From Neolewinella marina (GTDB taxonomy: Bacteria > Bacteroidota > Bacteroidia > Chitinophagales > Saprospiraceae), in contig NZ_PDLO01000006.1 in NCBI RefSeq assembly GCF_002631205.1, positions 174,922-238,921 on the forward strand: a stretch of 64,000 bases of DNA, written 5' to 3'. The position numbers were made by a program, and so were the translations under genes. Below the pieces are notes generated by a model. The model ran no database searches and had not been told where the DNA came from. It was given only the letters and a program-made list of their open reading frames with translations. Of the stretch, positions 52,126 through 59,684 are shown in pieces. Within the stretch, counting starts at the first letter, position 1. Every line of letters starts with the position of its first letter.

Positions 52126-52169
52126 GTCATCAGATGTTGACTGGCGCAGGAGGGCATCATCTGATGTCT
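52126..52169 (-). repeat. dispersed 44-bp repeat with CATCAGATG inverted arms, copy 1
   Basis: On the minus strand it reads AGACATCAGATGATG, a 19-nt spacer, then CATCTGATGAC. The arms CATCAGATG and CATCTGATG are perfect inverses. About 40 of 44 bases match the copy at 63877-63920. It lies just after the aminotransferase stop. Confidence 0.75.
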
Positions 52170-52528
52170 TAGCCGGCCTGCGCTCGGTTTGCAGGGCGGC
52201 GGCGCGCGGGTGCCAAAGGCAGCAGAAGGGCCGTGCGAAACACCGGGGCAGGGATATGTTAACCCGGTTTTGTCCGTTAGTCACTGAATATATAATGCTG
52301 GTGTCAGAAGTGCAATAACAAGTATGTTGTGGTATGAATGTCCGGCGCGTCTGGACTTATAGTCTACAGCGTATTTCGTCGCCGATTAGCTCCGTAGTCC
52401 ACTGGCGCTCAGGATAAAAAGTATGGAATGACCGGATAATTTTTTCTTCCTACCCATATCTAGGATTAATGGCAATGCATATTTTTACTGCATTACTCTA
52501 ACCGCGCTCTTGCGCATACCTCACACTT
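52170..52528. other. gap with no gene seen, A/T-rich in its second half
   Basis: From about 52260 the composition drops sharply in GC compared with the rest of the window (for example ATATATAAT and GCATATTTTTACTGC). No tRNA, convincing frame or terminator was found. It forms the upstream region of a lipoprotein gene that also has lower GC. Confidence 0.5.
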
Positions 52529-52948
52529 ATGATTGCCTTCTGCCGTATTGGCTACGTCCTGCTTTTTTGCAGCATCTTTTCCATCGGTTGCGCACCAGGA
52601 GGGGATCCTGCCGCCTCCGACCCAAGCGTTGAACTCAACAACAAGTTGCAGGGAGACTGGAACGTTACCTCCTTCACCCACGACGGGTATGAACAAATGG
52701 ATTACTCCATTTCAACCCTTGAGATGGACTTCAAGAAGGACGGTCCAACGAGTGGGGAGCTAAAGCAATCCTACGTTTTCGTGGATGGCTCAACCGAAAC
52801 CGAGACTTCCAGGTATGAGGTCAAGAATGAGGGACAGGAAGTCCACATCAACGGCAAGCAGTTCACGGCCGACCTTGACGGAGACGAAATCACCCTGGAG
52901 GGCACGGTCAACGATGCCCAGATGGTGATCAAGGCGGATCGGAACTGA
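52529..52948 (+). CDS. lipoprotein with lipocalin-like beta pattern
   Basis: 139 residues. Lipoprotein signal IGYVLLFCSIFSIGC, Cys following SIG, then a Gly/Ala/Ser-rich linker. The mature part reads LNNKLQGDWNVTSFTHDGYEQMDY, TLEMDFKKDG, SRYEVKNEGQEVHINGKQFTADLDGDEITLEG, a repeated-strand pattern seen in short lipocalin-like Bacteroidota proteins. Codon use and upstream DNA are less GC-rich than the neighbours, which hints at recent gain. Exact family not certain. Confidence 0.7.
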   Translation: MIAFCRIGYVLLFCSIFSIGCAPGGDPAASDPSVELNNKLQGDWNVTSFTHDGYEQMDYSISTLEMDFKKDGPTSGELKQSYVFVDGSTETETSRYEVKNEGQEVHINGKQFTADLDGDEITLEGTVNDAQMVIKADRN

Positions 52949-52994
52949 TCCCGTGCGGCAGTGATTTCCGTCGGCGGCCGTTACCTTCGCGCCG

Positions 52995-54032
52995 ATGGAT
53001 TTCAGTGCGCTGTTAAAATCGATAAAGGCTAAGGACTTCTCCCCGGTGTACCTGCTACACGGGGAGGAGCCCTACTTTATTGACCAACTGGAGGAGGCCA
53101 TCGAGGCCCACGCCCTGCAGGAGCACGAAAGGGCCTTTAACCAGACCATCCTCTACGGCAAGGACACCGATCACCTGCAAGTGGTGGACGCCGCCCGCCG
53201 TTTCCCGATGATGGCCGAGCGCCAGCTGATCCTGCTGCGGGAAGCCCAGGACATGCGCGACATCAAGGAGCTGGCCAGGTACGCCGAGAACCCCGCACCC
53301 ACCACCGTGCTCGTCATCAGCCACAAGCACAAGAAGCTGAACGGGAACCTGGTGGTCACCAAGAACATCAAGAAGAACGGGGTGGTCTTCGAGTCCAAGG
53401 GGCTGTACGAAAACAAGGTGCCGGCCTGGATCACGGGCTACCTCCGCGACCGCAAGTACAAGATCGAGCCCGAGGCGAGCAACCTGCTGGCGGAGTTCCT
53501 GGGTACCAGTCTGGGCAAGATCACCAATGAGCTGGACAAGCTCCTCCTCAACCTCCCCAAGGGGACCGAAGTAACTACCCAGATCGTCGAGGACCAGGTT
53601 GGCGTAAGCAAGGACTACAACGTCTTCGAGCTCCAGCGCGCGATCGGTCACCACGACCAAATGAAAGCCGCCCGGATCCTGCAGTACTTCCGTGGCAACC
53701 CCAAAGCTGCTCCGCTGCCGATGGTGACGGGGAGTCTGTACAACTACTTCAGCAAGGTCTTTCTGCTCAAGGAACTGCAACACAAACGCGAAAGCCGGCA
53801 GGAGATCATGAAGGCCCTCGGTTTGCGCTTCGACTTCTTCCTGGCCGACTACGAACGCACCGCAAGGAACTACGACCTCAAGGGGATGTACACCGTCTTC
53901 GCCCTGCTACGGGAATACGACCTGAAGAGCAAAGGGGTAGACAGTAACCTGGCGGGGAAGGGGGAGAGCGAGTTGTTGAAGGAACTGGTTTGGAAGATGA
54001 TGAATCTGAATAGTACAGTAGAACGGCAGTAG
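52995..54032 (+). CDS. holA: DNA polymerase III subunit delta
   Basis: 345 residues. It begins MDFSALLKSIKAKDFSPVYLLHGEEPYFIDQLEEAI, the standard HolA opening, with later LTEFLG-like LLAEFLGTSLGKITNELDKLLL, DYNVFELQRAIGHHD, and KALGLRFDFFLADYERTARNYDL. Delta opens the beta clamp in the clamp-loader. The ATG directly follows TACCTTCGCGCCG, a near-leaderless promoter. The last six residues (TVERQ and stop) are encoded by an 8-bp-period satellite, so the natural end of the gene may have been replaced by the repeat. Confidence 0.93.
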   Translation: MDFSALLKSIKAKDFSPVYLLHGEEPYFIDQLEEAIEAHALQEHERAFNQTILYGKDTDHLQVVDAARRFPMMAERQLILLREAQDMRDIKELARYAENPAPTTVLVISHKHKKLNGNLVVTKNIKKNGVVFESKGLYENKVPAWITGYLRDRKYKIEPEASNLLAEFLGTSLGKITNELDKLLLNLPKGTEVTTQIVEDQVGVSKDYNVFELQRAIGHHDQMKAARILQYFRGNPKAAPLPMVTGSLYNYFSKVFLLKELQHKRESRQEIMKALGLRFDFFLADYERTARNYDLKGMYTVFALLREYDLKSKGVDSNLAGKGESELLKELVWKMMNLNSTVERQ

Positions 54033-54055
54033 TACAGTACAGTAGAACGGCGGTA
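54014..54055. repeat. 8-bp-period satellite, block 1
   Basis: TACAGTAGAACGGC(A/G)GTA occurs twice with a 24-bp period (three octamers). In reverse complement the octamers read TTCTACTG, TACTGTAC, TACTGCCG, the same family as the array at 59.5 kb. It overlaps the end of holA. Confidence 0.7.
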
Positions 54056-54252
54056 CCCATCGGCGAATAGAGCTGTAGAGTAAATATTCCTTGTATAATA
54101 GGGCAAAAACCAGTAGTGTCCTCAGGAAAAAGTGCCGGGGCAACAGATACTCGCTCGAAGACCGTGGACGGAATACCACCTATCCCTGTATATCTCTATA
54201 CGCTTGCCAAGAGCAGGCAGTAGCCAGCTATCAGGGCAATACACTGCTGAGC

Positions 54253-54312
54253 GTCATACTACTAACACTGCTATACTGTGTGACTACGGTACTGCTGTAC
54301 TACCGTACTACA
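54253..54312. repeat. 8-bp-period satellite, block 2
   Basis: TACT or a one-base variant recurs every 8 bp from 54257 through 54309, after one 9-bp step. The block ends on the stop codon of cvpA. Between blocks 1 and 2 (54056-54252) no gene or clear structure was seen. Confidence 0.7.
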
Positions 54313-54889
54313 AACCCTCCTCCAAATCAAAAATACTGTCCCGCTCCGACTGATCCACCCCGTCCCGCAACCGGTCCATGGCGTCCACGGCTTGCTCGTA
54401 GAAATCGTAAAAAATGGGGAAGATGGCCTTCGCGTTCTCAATGACCAGGTCCGGTAGTTGCGCCAGTACAGGATAGGTAATGCTGTCGGCCCGTACCTCA
54501 TCAGTGATGATGTGGCTGCGGTCTCCGAAGTACACCAGTCCGGAGAAGATGAAGGTGAAGAAGAGTCCGGAGAGCAGTCCCCCCAGGATCTGGTTGATGA
54601 AGTTGATGTTGACCGACTCGAGTACGCCGGTCAGCCCGCGCGCCAGGATCCGGAACAGCACCAGCGTCAGAAAGAACAGCAGGACCACCCCCAGAATGAA
54701 GGCACCCGCGCTCGTCACGGCCGGGAAGGCCTCGAAGATCATCTCCGCCGCGATGGGACCGAACTTCATGGCCGCCAGTACGCCAAAGACGTAGCTGACC
54801 AGGCTCAGGACCGTGGAAATAATCCCCCGGCTGTACCCTACCCAGAAGCCGTAAGCCAGGAAGATGAGGCAGACGATGTCGATGACCAT
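54308..54889 (-). CDS. cvpA: CvpA family membrane protein
   Basis: 193 residues with four helices: MVIDIVCLIFLAYGFWVGYSRGIISTVLSLVSYVFGVLAA, GAFILGVVLLFFLTLVLFRILARGL, INQILGGLLSGLFFTFIFSGLVYF. The G(Y/F)xRG motif and the NxxxGxxxG of the third helix are typical of CvpA, named for colicin V production and probably a general envelope protein. The C-terminal tail is acidic and cytoplasmic or periplasmic. ATG follows TATCTTTACAAA on the minus strand with almost no leader. Confidence 0.9.
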   Translation of the reverse strand: MVIDIVCLIFLAYGFWVGYSRGIISTVLSLVSYVFGVLAAMKFGPIAAEMIFEAFPAVTSAGAFILGVVLLFFLTLVLFRILARGLTGVLESVNINFINQILGGLLSGLFFTFIFSGLVYFGDRSHIITDEVRADSITYPVLAQLPDLVIENAKAIFPIFYDFYEQAVDAMDRLRDGVDQSERDSIFDLEEGL

Positions 54890-55108
54890 TTTGTAAAGAT
54901 AGGGGATGGAGCGGGGGTGCGCCGGGTTTTTGAAACCTGGCGTTGGCTAGCGGTCAACTTATTTTACTTCCCTTTGGTCGGGTAGAGTTCACCGGGAGAA
55001 GAGGGTAAGCTGGAAGACGGAAATCCCCGCGAGGCAGCACCGCAAAGACCCCCCGGGCCGGTAACCCGCCAACCCAATCCTTCTATCTTTGCGCAAAATC
55101 TCTGCACT

Positions 55109-56053
55109 ATGATTCGCATCTTAGCAAACGATGGCATTGCCGACAACGGTAAGCAACTCCTGGAAGAAGCCGGCTTCGCGGTCGATACGACCAAGATCCC
55201 CCAGGCAGAACTGATGACCCGCCTCAACGACTACGACGCGATCATCGTCCGCAGCGCCACCAAGGTGCGCAAAGACCTGATCGACGCCAGCCCCAACCTG
55301 AAGGCCATCCTGCGCGGCGGCGTTGGCATCGACAACATCGACCACGAGTACGCCGAGAGCAAGGGCATCCCCACCTACAATACCCCCGCCGCCTCCAGCC
55401 AGGCCGTCGCGGAACTGGTCTTTGGCCACTTTTTCGCCCTCAGCCGCTTCCTGCACCGCTCGAACCGGGAGCTGACCAGCGCCGACGGCGACTTCAACAA
55501 GCTCAAAAAGGCCTACGCCGGCGGCCAGCAACTGCGCGGACGTACCCTGGCGGTGATCGGTTTCGGCCGCATCGGTATCGCCATCGGCCGCATCGCCCTC
55601 GGACTGGGCATGAAGGTGCTGCCCGTGGACCCCTACAAAACCAAGGAGACGGTCAAGCTGGACTTCGCCGATGGCCGCAGCGTCGATTTTGACTTCGACA
55701 TGGTAACCCTCGACGAGGCCATCAGCCAGGCCGACTACATCACCGTCAACGTACCCGGCGGCGACCTCATCGGGGCCGAGGAGATCGCCCGCATGAAGGA
55801 CGGCGTCATCATCGCCAACACCAGCCGCGGCGGCGTCATCAACGAGGATGCCCTGCTGGAAGCCCTGAACAGCGGCAAGGTGGCCGGTGCCGGACTCGAT
55901 GTCTTCGTTGGTGAGCCCAACCCCCGCCGCGACTTGCTGGAGCACCCCCGCGTGAGCGCCACTCCCCACATCGGAGCCGCTACCGAGGAGGCCCAGGACA
56001 ACATCGGGGTAGAGCTCTTCGAAAAGATCCGCGACCATTTTGGTAAGCAGTAA
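55109..56053 (+). CDS. serA: D-3-phosphoglycerate dehydrogenase-like D-2-hydroxyacid dehydrogenase
   Basis: 314 residues. Substrate domain start RILANDGIADNGKQLLEEAGF, IIVRSATKVRKDLIDASPNLKAILRGGVGIDNID; NAD domain GRTLAVIGFGRIGIAIGRIALGLGMKVLPVDPY; catalytic Arg in ANTSRGGVINE, Glu in DVFVGEPNP and His in TPHIGAATEEAQDN. No C-terminal ACT domain, as in the short SerA forms of Bacteroidota. It would oxidise 3-phosphoglycerate in serine synthesis; other 2-hydroxy acids cannot be excluded. A TATCTTTGC element lies about 20 bp upstream. Confidence 0.88.
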   Translation: MIRILANDGIADNGKQLLEEAGFAVDTTKIPQAELMTRLNDYDAIIVRSATKVRKDLIDASPNLKAILRGGVGIDNIDHEYAESKGIPTYNTPAASSQAVAELVFGHFFALSRFLHRSNRELTSADGDFNKLKKAYAGGQQLRGRTLAVIGFGRIGIAIGRIALGLGMKVLPVDPYKTKETVKLDFADGRSVDFDFDMVTLDEAISQADYITVNVPGGDLIGAEEIARMKDGVIIANTSRGGVINEDALLEALNSGKVAGAGLDVFVGEPNPRRDLLEHPRVSATPHIGAATEEAQDNIGVELFEKIRDHFGKQ

Positions 56054-56516
56054 GCGCAGCGCTACGGCGGTTTTCGAACTCGCCTGGTGGGCCTTCGCAT
56101 TCGTGCTGGCCGGCCTCGTACTGCTACCCATCTACAGTACGGTGCCGGCCTTCCCCTTCTTCGTACCGAACTTTCTGTACGTGGTGGTGGCCATCACCCT
56201 CACCCGCTACCTCTTCCTGCTGCACGTGAGTTGGTTGCGCGACCGGCTGATCGTCCAGGCGGGCGTGGCCTTGATGCTCATCCCCCTGATCTTCTACATG
56301 GTGCAGGCCTTCAACGGCTTCGTCATCTATTTTGATGAACGGGGCCCCGACGTACTATTCGGCCACCTGAATCCGGAAACGGCCGATACGATCAACAGCT
56401 ACATGCAGGCCGAATACCGCTTCTTCGGGGTCTGGGCGATCATGGCATCGGCGGTTATGCCCTTCCGGCTGATTTACAATGCCTGGGCGCGCTACCGTGC
56501 CGGCGTAAGGAGCTAA
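56040..56516 (+). CDS. four-helix hypothetical membrane protein
   Basis: About 158 residues from a TTG that overlaps the end of the dehydrogenase gene. Helices: FELAWWAFAFVLAGLVLLPIYS, FFVPNFLYVVVAITLTRYLFLLHVSWL, LIVQAGVALMLIPLIFYMVQAFNGF and FFGVWAIMASAVMPFRLIYNAW. No catalytic motif. The start is uncertain: no ATG exists before the first helix. Function and family not recognised. Confidence 0.65.
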   Translation: MVSSKRSATAVFELAWWAFAFVLAGLVLLPIYSTVPAFPFFVPNFLYVVVAITLTRYLFLLHVSWLRDRLIVQAGVALMLIPLIFYMVQAFNGFVIYFDERGPDVLFGHLNPETADTINSYMQAEYRFFGVWAIMASAVMPFRLIYNAWARYRAGVRS

Positions 56517-56649
56517 GGCAGGTGTTAATTAGGCAGTTAGGCGGACATGTTGGGAAGCTGATTTACGATTTGTTGGATCGTTGGGTTGTTTGGATCACAA
56601 ATCCTTGTAGCTTGACCTGCACACCGCAATTCTCCAGCGAATATTCGCC

Positions 56650-57135
56650 ATGACCCCACTCGAACTGGTCTACGACAAGATCCTCCCCCTCCCCGAACTC
56701 AGCCGCCGCCGCTGTGGCTGGCGTTGCTACAGTCACCGGACCGTCTTTACCAATGGCGTCTTCGACCTGGTCCACCCCGGCCACCTCACTTACCTGGCCC
56801 AGGCGGCCGGACTGGGGCGCCGCCTCATCGTGGGGGTGAACAGCGACGCGAGCGTCAAACGGCTCAAGGGTGACAGCCGCCCCGTGATGCCGCTGGAAGC
56901 ACGGATGCAACTGCTGGCCAGCCTGGCCTTCGTCGATGGCGTGATCGCCTTCGAGGAAGACACCCCCCTGGAGCTCATCAAAGCCCTGCGCCCCGACGTG
57001 CTCGTCAAAGGGGGCGACTATACCGAAGAAACTATTGTCGGAGCCCCCGAGGTCCGCAGCTGGGGCGGCAGGGTGGAAGTGCTACCCTTTGTGGCCGGGC
57101 ACTCCACCACCTCCCTGTTGGAAAGCATTCGGTAG
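56650..57135 (+). CDS. rfaE2: D-glycero-beta-D-manno-heptose 1-phosphate adenylyltransferase
   Basis: 161 residues, the stand-alone form of the HldE C-terminal domain. Nucleotidyltransferase motifs: VFTNGVFDLVHPGHLTYLAQAAGLG (HxGH), VGVNSDASVKRLKG, PVMPLEARMQLLASLAFVDGVIAFEEDTP, LVKGGDYTEETIVGAPEV. It activates heptose 1-phosphate to ADP-heptose for lipopolysaccharide core. The partner kinase is not in the window. It precedes a Nif3 gene by 45 bp. Confidence 0.93.
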   Translation: MTPLELVYDKILPLPELSRRRCGWRCYSHRTVFTNGVFDLVHPGHLTYLAQAAGLGRRLIVGVNSDASVKRLKGDSRPVMPLEARMQLLASLAFVDGVIAFEEDTPLELIKALRPDVLVKGGDYTEETIVGAPEVRSWGGRVEVLPFVAGHSTTSLLESIR

Positions 57136-57180
57136 TTTACCTTGCACCCGCGCCCCGGCGCAAGGAAAAACCACCGCTGC

Positions 57181-57975
57181 ATGGCTACCATCAAGGAAGT
57201 AACCGATTACCTGGAGGGCATCGCGCCCGGACACCTGCAGGAGAGCTACGACAACGCCGGCCTCATCGTGGGTGACCCGCGGACTGAAGTCACGGGCGTG
57301 CTCACCAGCCTGGACTGCACCGAGGAAATCATCCAGGAGGCGGCGGCGCGCGGGTGCAATGTGGTAGTGGCCCATCATCCCATCGTATTCCGTGGTCTCA
57401 AGCGCCTGAACGGGGCCAACTACGTGGAACGGACGGTGATCGAGGCCATCCGGCGGGACATCGCGATCTACGCCATCCACACCAACCTGGACAACGTACG
57501 CTACCAGGGCGTCAACGAGCGGATCGCCGAACGGCTCGGGCTGAGCGAACTGCGGCTGCTGCGGGCCAAGAACGAAGAAGGTACCGTGGGGTCGGGCATG
57601 GTCGGCCGACTGCCCCTGCCCCTGGCGGAAGCCGACTTTCTGGCCCTGCTGCGGCAACGGCTGCACGCTCCGGTGGTGCGGCATACCCCCCTGACGGGAC
57701 AAAAAATCGAGACCGTAGCCGTGGCCGGCGGAGCGGGGGGCTTCCTGCTGGCGGACGCCAAGGCGGCGGGCGCTCAGGCATTTGTGACGGCCGACTACAA
57801 GTACCACGAGTTCTTTGACGCGGAAGGCGAAATCGTCATCTGCGACGTGGGCCACTACGAAAGCGAACAGTTTACAACTCAATTACTTGCAGAGTTGTTA
57901 ACTAAAGAATTCACTACCTTTGCGGTCCTTTCCACGGAGCGGAACACCAATCCGGTGCGCTATTACGTCGGATAA
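57181..57975 (+). CDS. Nif3-like dinuclear metal-centre protein
   Basis: 264 residues: MATIKEVTDYLEGIAPGHLQESYDNAGLIVGDP, VVVAHHPIVFRGLKRLNG (metal His pair), IYAIHTNLDNV, VTADYKYHEFFDAEGEIVICDVGHYESEQF. The metal ligands His-His, Asp and the late His-Glu are present. Many Bacteroidota homologues are near 365 residues with an inserted domain; this one is the short form like Escherichia coli YbgI. Assigned by some as GTP cyclohydrolase type 2, but the role is unproven. The ATG follows a short leader after TACCTTGCACCC. Confidence 0.9.
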   Translation: MATIKEVTDYLEGIAPGHLQESYDNAGLIVGDPRTEVTGVLTSLDCTEEIIQEAAARGCNVVVAHHPIVFRGLKRLNGANYVERTVIEAIRRDIAIYAIHTNLDNVRYQGVNERIAERLGLSELRLLRAKNEEGTVGSGMVGRLPLPLAEADFLALLRQRLHAPVVRHTPLTGQKIETVAVAGGAGGFLLADAKAAGAQAFVTADYKYHEFFDAEGEIVICDVGHYESEQFTTQLLAELLTKEFTTFAVLSTERNTNPVRYYVG

Positions 57976-58008
57976 GGCACCCTATAACATCTTTAAAGCT
58001 ACTCCTGC

Positions 58009-58773
58009 ATGGCTGCTGCTGCCCCCACCGAACTGACGGTCGAAGAAAAAATGCGCGAACTGTATCGCCTGCAACTCATTGACTCCCAGATCGACGAAAT
58101 CGAGATCCTCAAGGGAGAGCTCCCCATGGAGGTGAGCGACCTGGAAGACGAGATCGCCGGCCTCGAAACCCGGATCAGCCGTACCGAAGGCCTGGTCGAC
58201 GAGCTCAAGACCGAGATCTCCCGCCACGAAGCGAACATGAATGAGTCCGACATGCTCATCAGCCGCTACGAGGAGCAGATGAACAACGTGAAGAACAACC
58301 GCGAGTACGAGGCCCTGATGAAGGAGACCGAAATGCAGCGGCTGGAAATCCAACTCAGCCAGAAGAAAGCCAAGACCGCCAGCGAAGACCTGGAAGGACG
58401 CATGGCCACCCTGGATGCCACCAAGGAGCGCCGTGACGCCAAGCTCAAACTGCTGGAAGTGAAGCAGGAAGAACTGAAGAGCATCATCGCCAAGACCGAA
58501 AAGGAGGAGAAGAAACTCCGCCGGGCCTCCGACAAGCAGCGCAAGATCATCGAAGACCGCCTGCTGCGCGCCTACGACAAGACCCGCTCCAACTACCGCA
58601 ACGGACTCGCCGTAGTAACCATCGAGCGGAACGCCTGCGGTGGATGCTTCAACGCCATCCCGCCCCAGCAGCAACTCGAAATCAGCCAGCGGAAGCGCCT
58701 CATGGCCTGCGAACACTGCAGCCGCGTGCTCGTCGACGGTAACATCCTGGAGGAAGAAGCCGTGGAATCCTAG
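58009..58773 (+). CDS. coiled-coil protein with C4 zinc ribbon
   Basis: 254 residues. Residues about 15-190 are a long coiled coil rich in Glu, Lys and Leu (LQLIDSQIDEIEILKGELP, EEQMNNVKNNREYEALMKETEMQRLEIQLSQKKAK). The C-terminus has two Cys pairs, NACGGCFNAIPPQ and MACEHCSRVLVD, forming a C4-type zinc ribbon. The NNREYEALxKE motif is the family hallmark. Proteins of this family may bind nucleic acid or help fold proteins. A TACCTTTGC -7 element lies inside the end of the Nif3 gene, about 95 bp upstream. Confidence 0.9.
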   Translation: MAAAAPTELTVEEKMRELYRLQLIDSQIDEIEILKGELPMEVSDLEDEIAGLETRISRTEGLVDELKTEISRHEANMNESDMLISRYEEQMNNVKNNREYEALMKETEMQRLEIQLSQKKAKTASEDLEGRMATLDATKERRDAKLKLLEVKQEELKSIIAKTEKEEKKLRRASDKQRKIIEDRLLRAYDKTRSNYRNGLAVVTIERNACGGCFNAIPPQQQLEISQRKRLMACEHCSRVLVDGNILEEEAVES

Positions 58774-58823
58774 GAAGTAGGGTCGTACACAGTAGAACGA
58801 TACTGCATTATCGCAGTACTATG

Positions 58824-58864
58824 GGGATCACCCGGTTTGCTTGTCAGGCCGGGTGATCCCTTTT
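58824..58864 (+). terminator. terminator after the zinc-ribbon gene
   Basis: Perfect 12-bp stem GGGATCACCCGG/CCGGGTGATCCC with a 13-nt loop and TTTT. The stop codon of the convergent four-helix-bundle gene lies inside the stem. Confidence 0.85.
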
Positions 58865-59232
58865 GGGATGAACTGCTCCTGGTGGTTCAGCATGTAGGAC
58901 AGCAGTTTGCCCACCCCCTCCGCGGCCCGGATATACTGCTCATAATGGTCCTGGGTGAGGTAGCCTTGCGCCAGGGCAATGTCCAGCCACACCTGGGTTT
59001 CGTAGTTTTCGGCGATGCAGTCGTGTACCTTGGCGCGGTAGTGCCTGGGGTAATTGCGCCTCCCGTAGGCCTCGCCGAGATTGGCACATACCGACCGCGA
59101 ACTACGCTGCAACTGATCCGTAAGCCGGAACCGCTCGGCCTTCGGGAAGGTCATCGTCAACCGGTAGAGTGAATTGGTTAAAGCAAACGCCCGCTGGTAT
59201 GCCAACCAGTGGCGGAATTTGGAATTGCCCAT
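58828..59232 (-). CDS. four helix bundle protein (S23 / rRNA-IVS family)
   Basis: 134 residues: FRHWLAYQRAFALTNSLYRLTMTFPKAERFRLTDQLQRSSRSVCANLGEAYGRRN, YRAKVHDCIAENYETQVWLDIALAQGYLTQDHYE, GVGKLLSYMLNH. This is the family often found in intervening sequences of 23S rRNA genes and also free-standing, of unknown function. Here it is free-standing, flanked by 8-bp satellite traces and preceded by nested inverted repeats. The minus-strand 3' end coincides with the terminator of the gene on the other strand. Confidence 0.88.
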   Translation of the reverse strand: MGNSKFRHWLAYQRAFALTNSLYRLTMTFPKAERFRLTDQLQRSSRSVCANLGEAYGRRNYPRHYRAKVHDCIAENYETQVWLDIALAQGYLTQDHYEQYIRAAEGVGKLLSYMLNHQEQFIPKGITRPDKQTG

Positions 59233-59325
59233 CGTAAACGCTTTCTCGCAATATCGTCTGTCGCGTAAGCATTATGCGTATTTTATCCGTATGCTTACGA
59301 TTATATGCGTATACCTACGTTTACG
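59233..59325 (-). promoter_or_regulatory. nested inverted repeats before the four-helix-bundle gene
   Basis: Outer arms CGTAAACG (59233-59240) and CGTTTACG (59318-59325); inner arms CGTAAGCAT (59264-59272) and ATGCTTACG (59291-59299); plus ATGCGTA at 59274 and 59305. The region is A/T-rich and directly abuts the start codon. It could be an operator array or a cruciform. Confidence 0.5.
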
Positions 59326-59508
59326 TTCTGCGTGAGACGTGAATAAGGAGGTTGTTTGGATTACCACCCCCATTACCGCCTGCTTGCAGGGGTACATCAC
59401 TCACTCGTCTGTGCAGGCAAGCAGCATACCTGCCATGTATCCGCCGAGGCAGTAAAATCGGGGAAGGGGAGTACCGTCCTGAGCTACTGTGCCGTACTGT
59501 AACGTACC

Positions 59509-59676
59509 GTTGTACTGCCCTACTGGAAGTCTGCCGTACTGTTGCACTTCCGTACTGCAAGTCTGCCGTACTATTGTACTGCCATACTATCGTACTGCTG
59601 TACTGCCATACTACCGTACCACCGCACTGCCGTACTATTGTACTCCCGTATTGCCGTACTGCCGTACTAACCTACC
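59509..59676. repeat. 8-bp-period satellite, block 3 (21 phased octamers)
   Basis: Twenty-one consecutive octamers with consensus GCCGTACT keep exact phase (examples: GCCGTACT at 59533, 59565, 59629, 59653, 59661; ATTGTACT at 59573, 59637; GCCATACT at 59581, 59605). Less regular units begin near 59481. The last unit runs into TACCTTTA, the -7 of the next gene. An 8-bp period shifts reading frame, so it is not coding. The preceding gap (59326-59480) holds one stem (CTGCTTGC/GCAAGCAG) and no gene. Confidence 0.85.
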
Positions 59677-59684
59677 TTTACCAA

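Noticed and set aside
59481..59676. CRISPR array or coding Tyr/Cys-rich repeat upstream of the saccharopine dehydrogenase gene
   Set aside because: The unit is 8 bp without spacers, and an 8-bp period cannot keep a reading frame. It is a satellite.
59352..59684. N-terminal extension of the saccharopine dehydrogenase by 111 codons
   Set aside because: The extension runs through the octamer satellite and the -7 box. The GAG-type Rossmann start right after the ATG at 59685 is the natural N-terminus.
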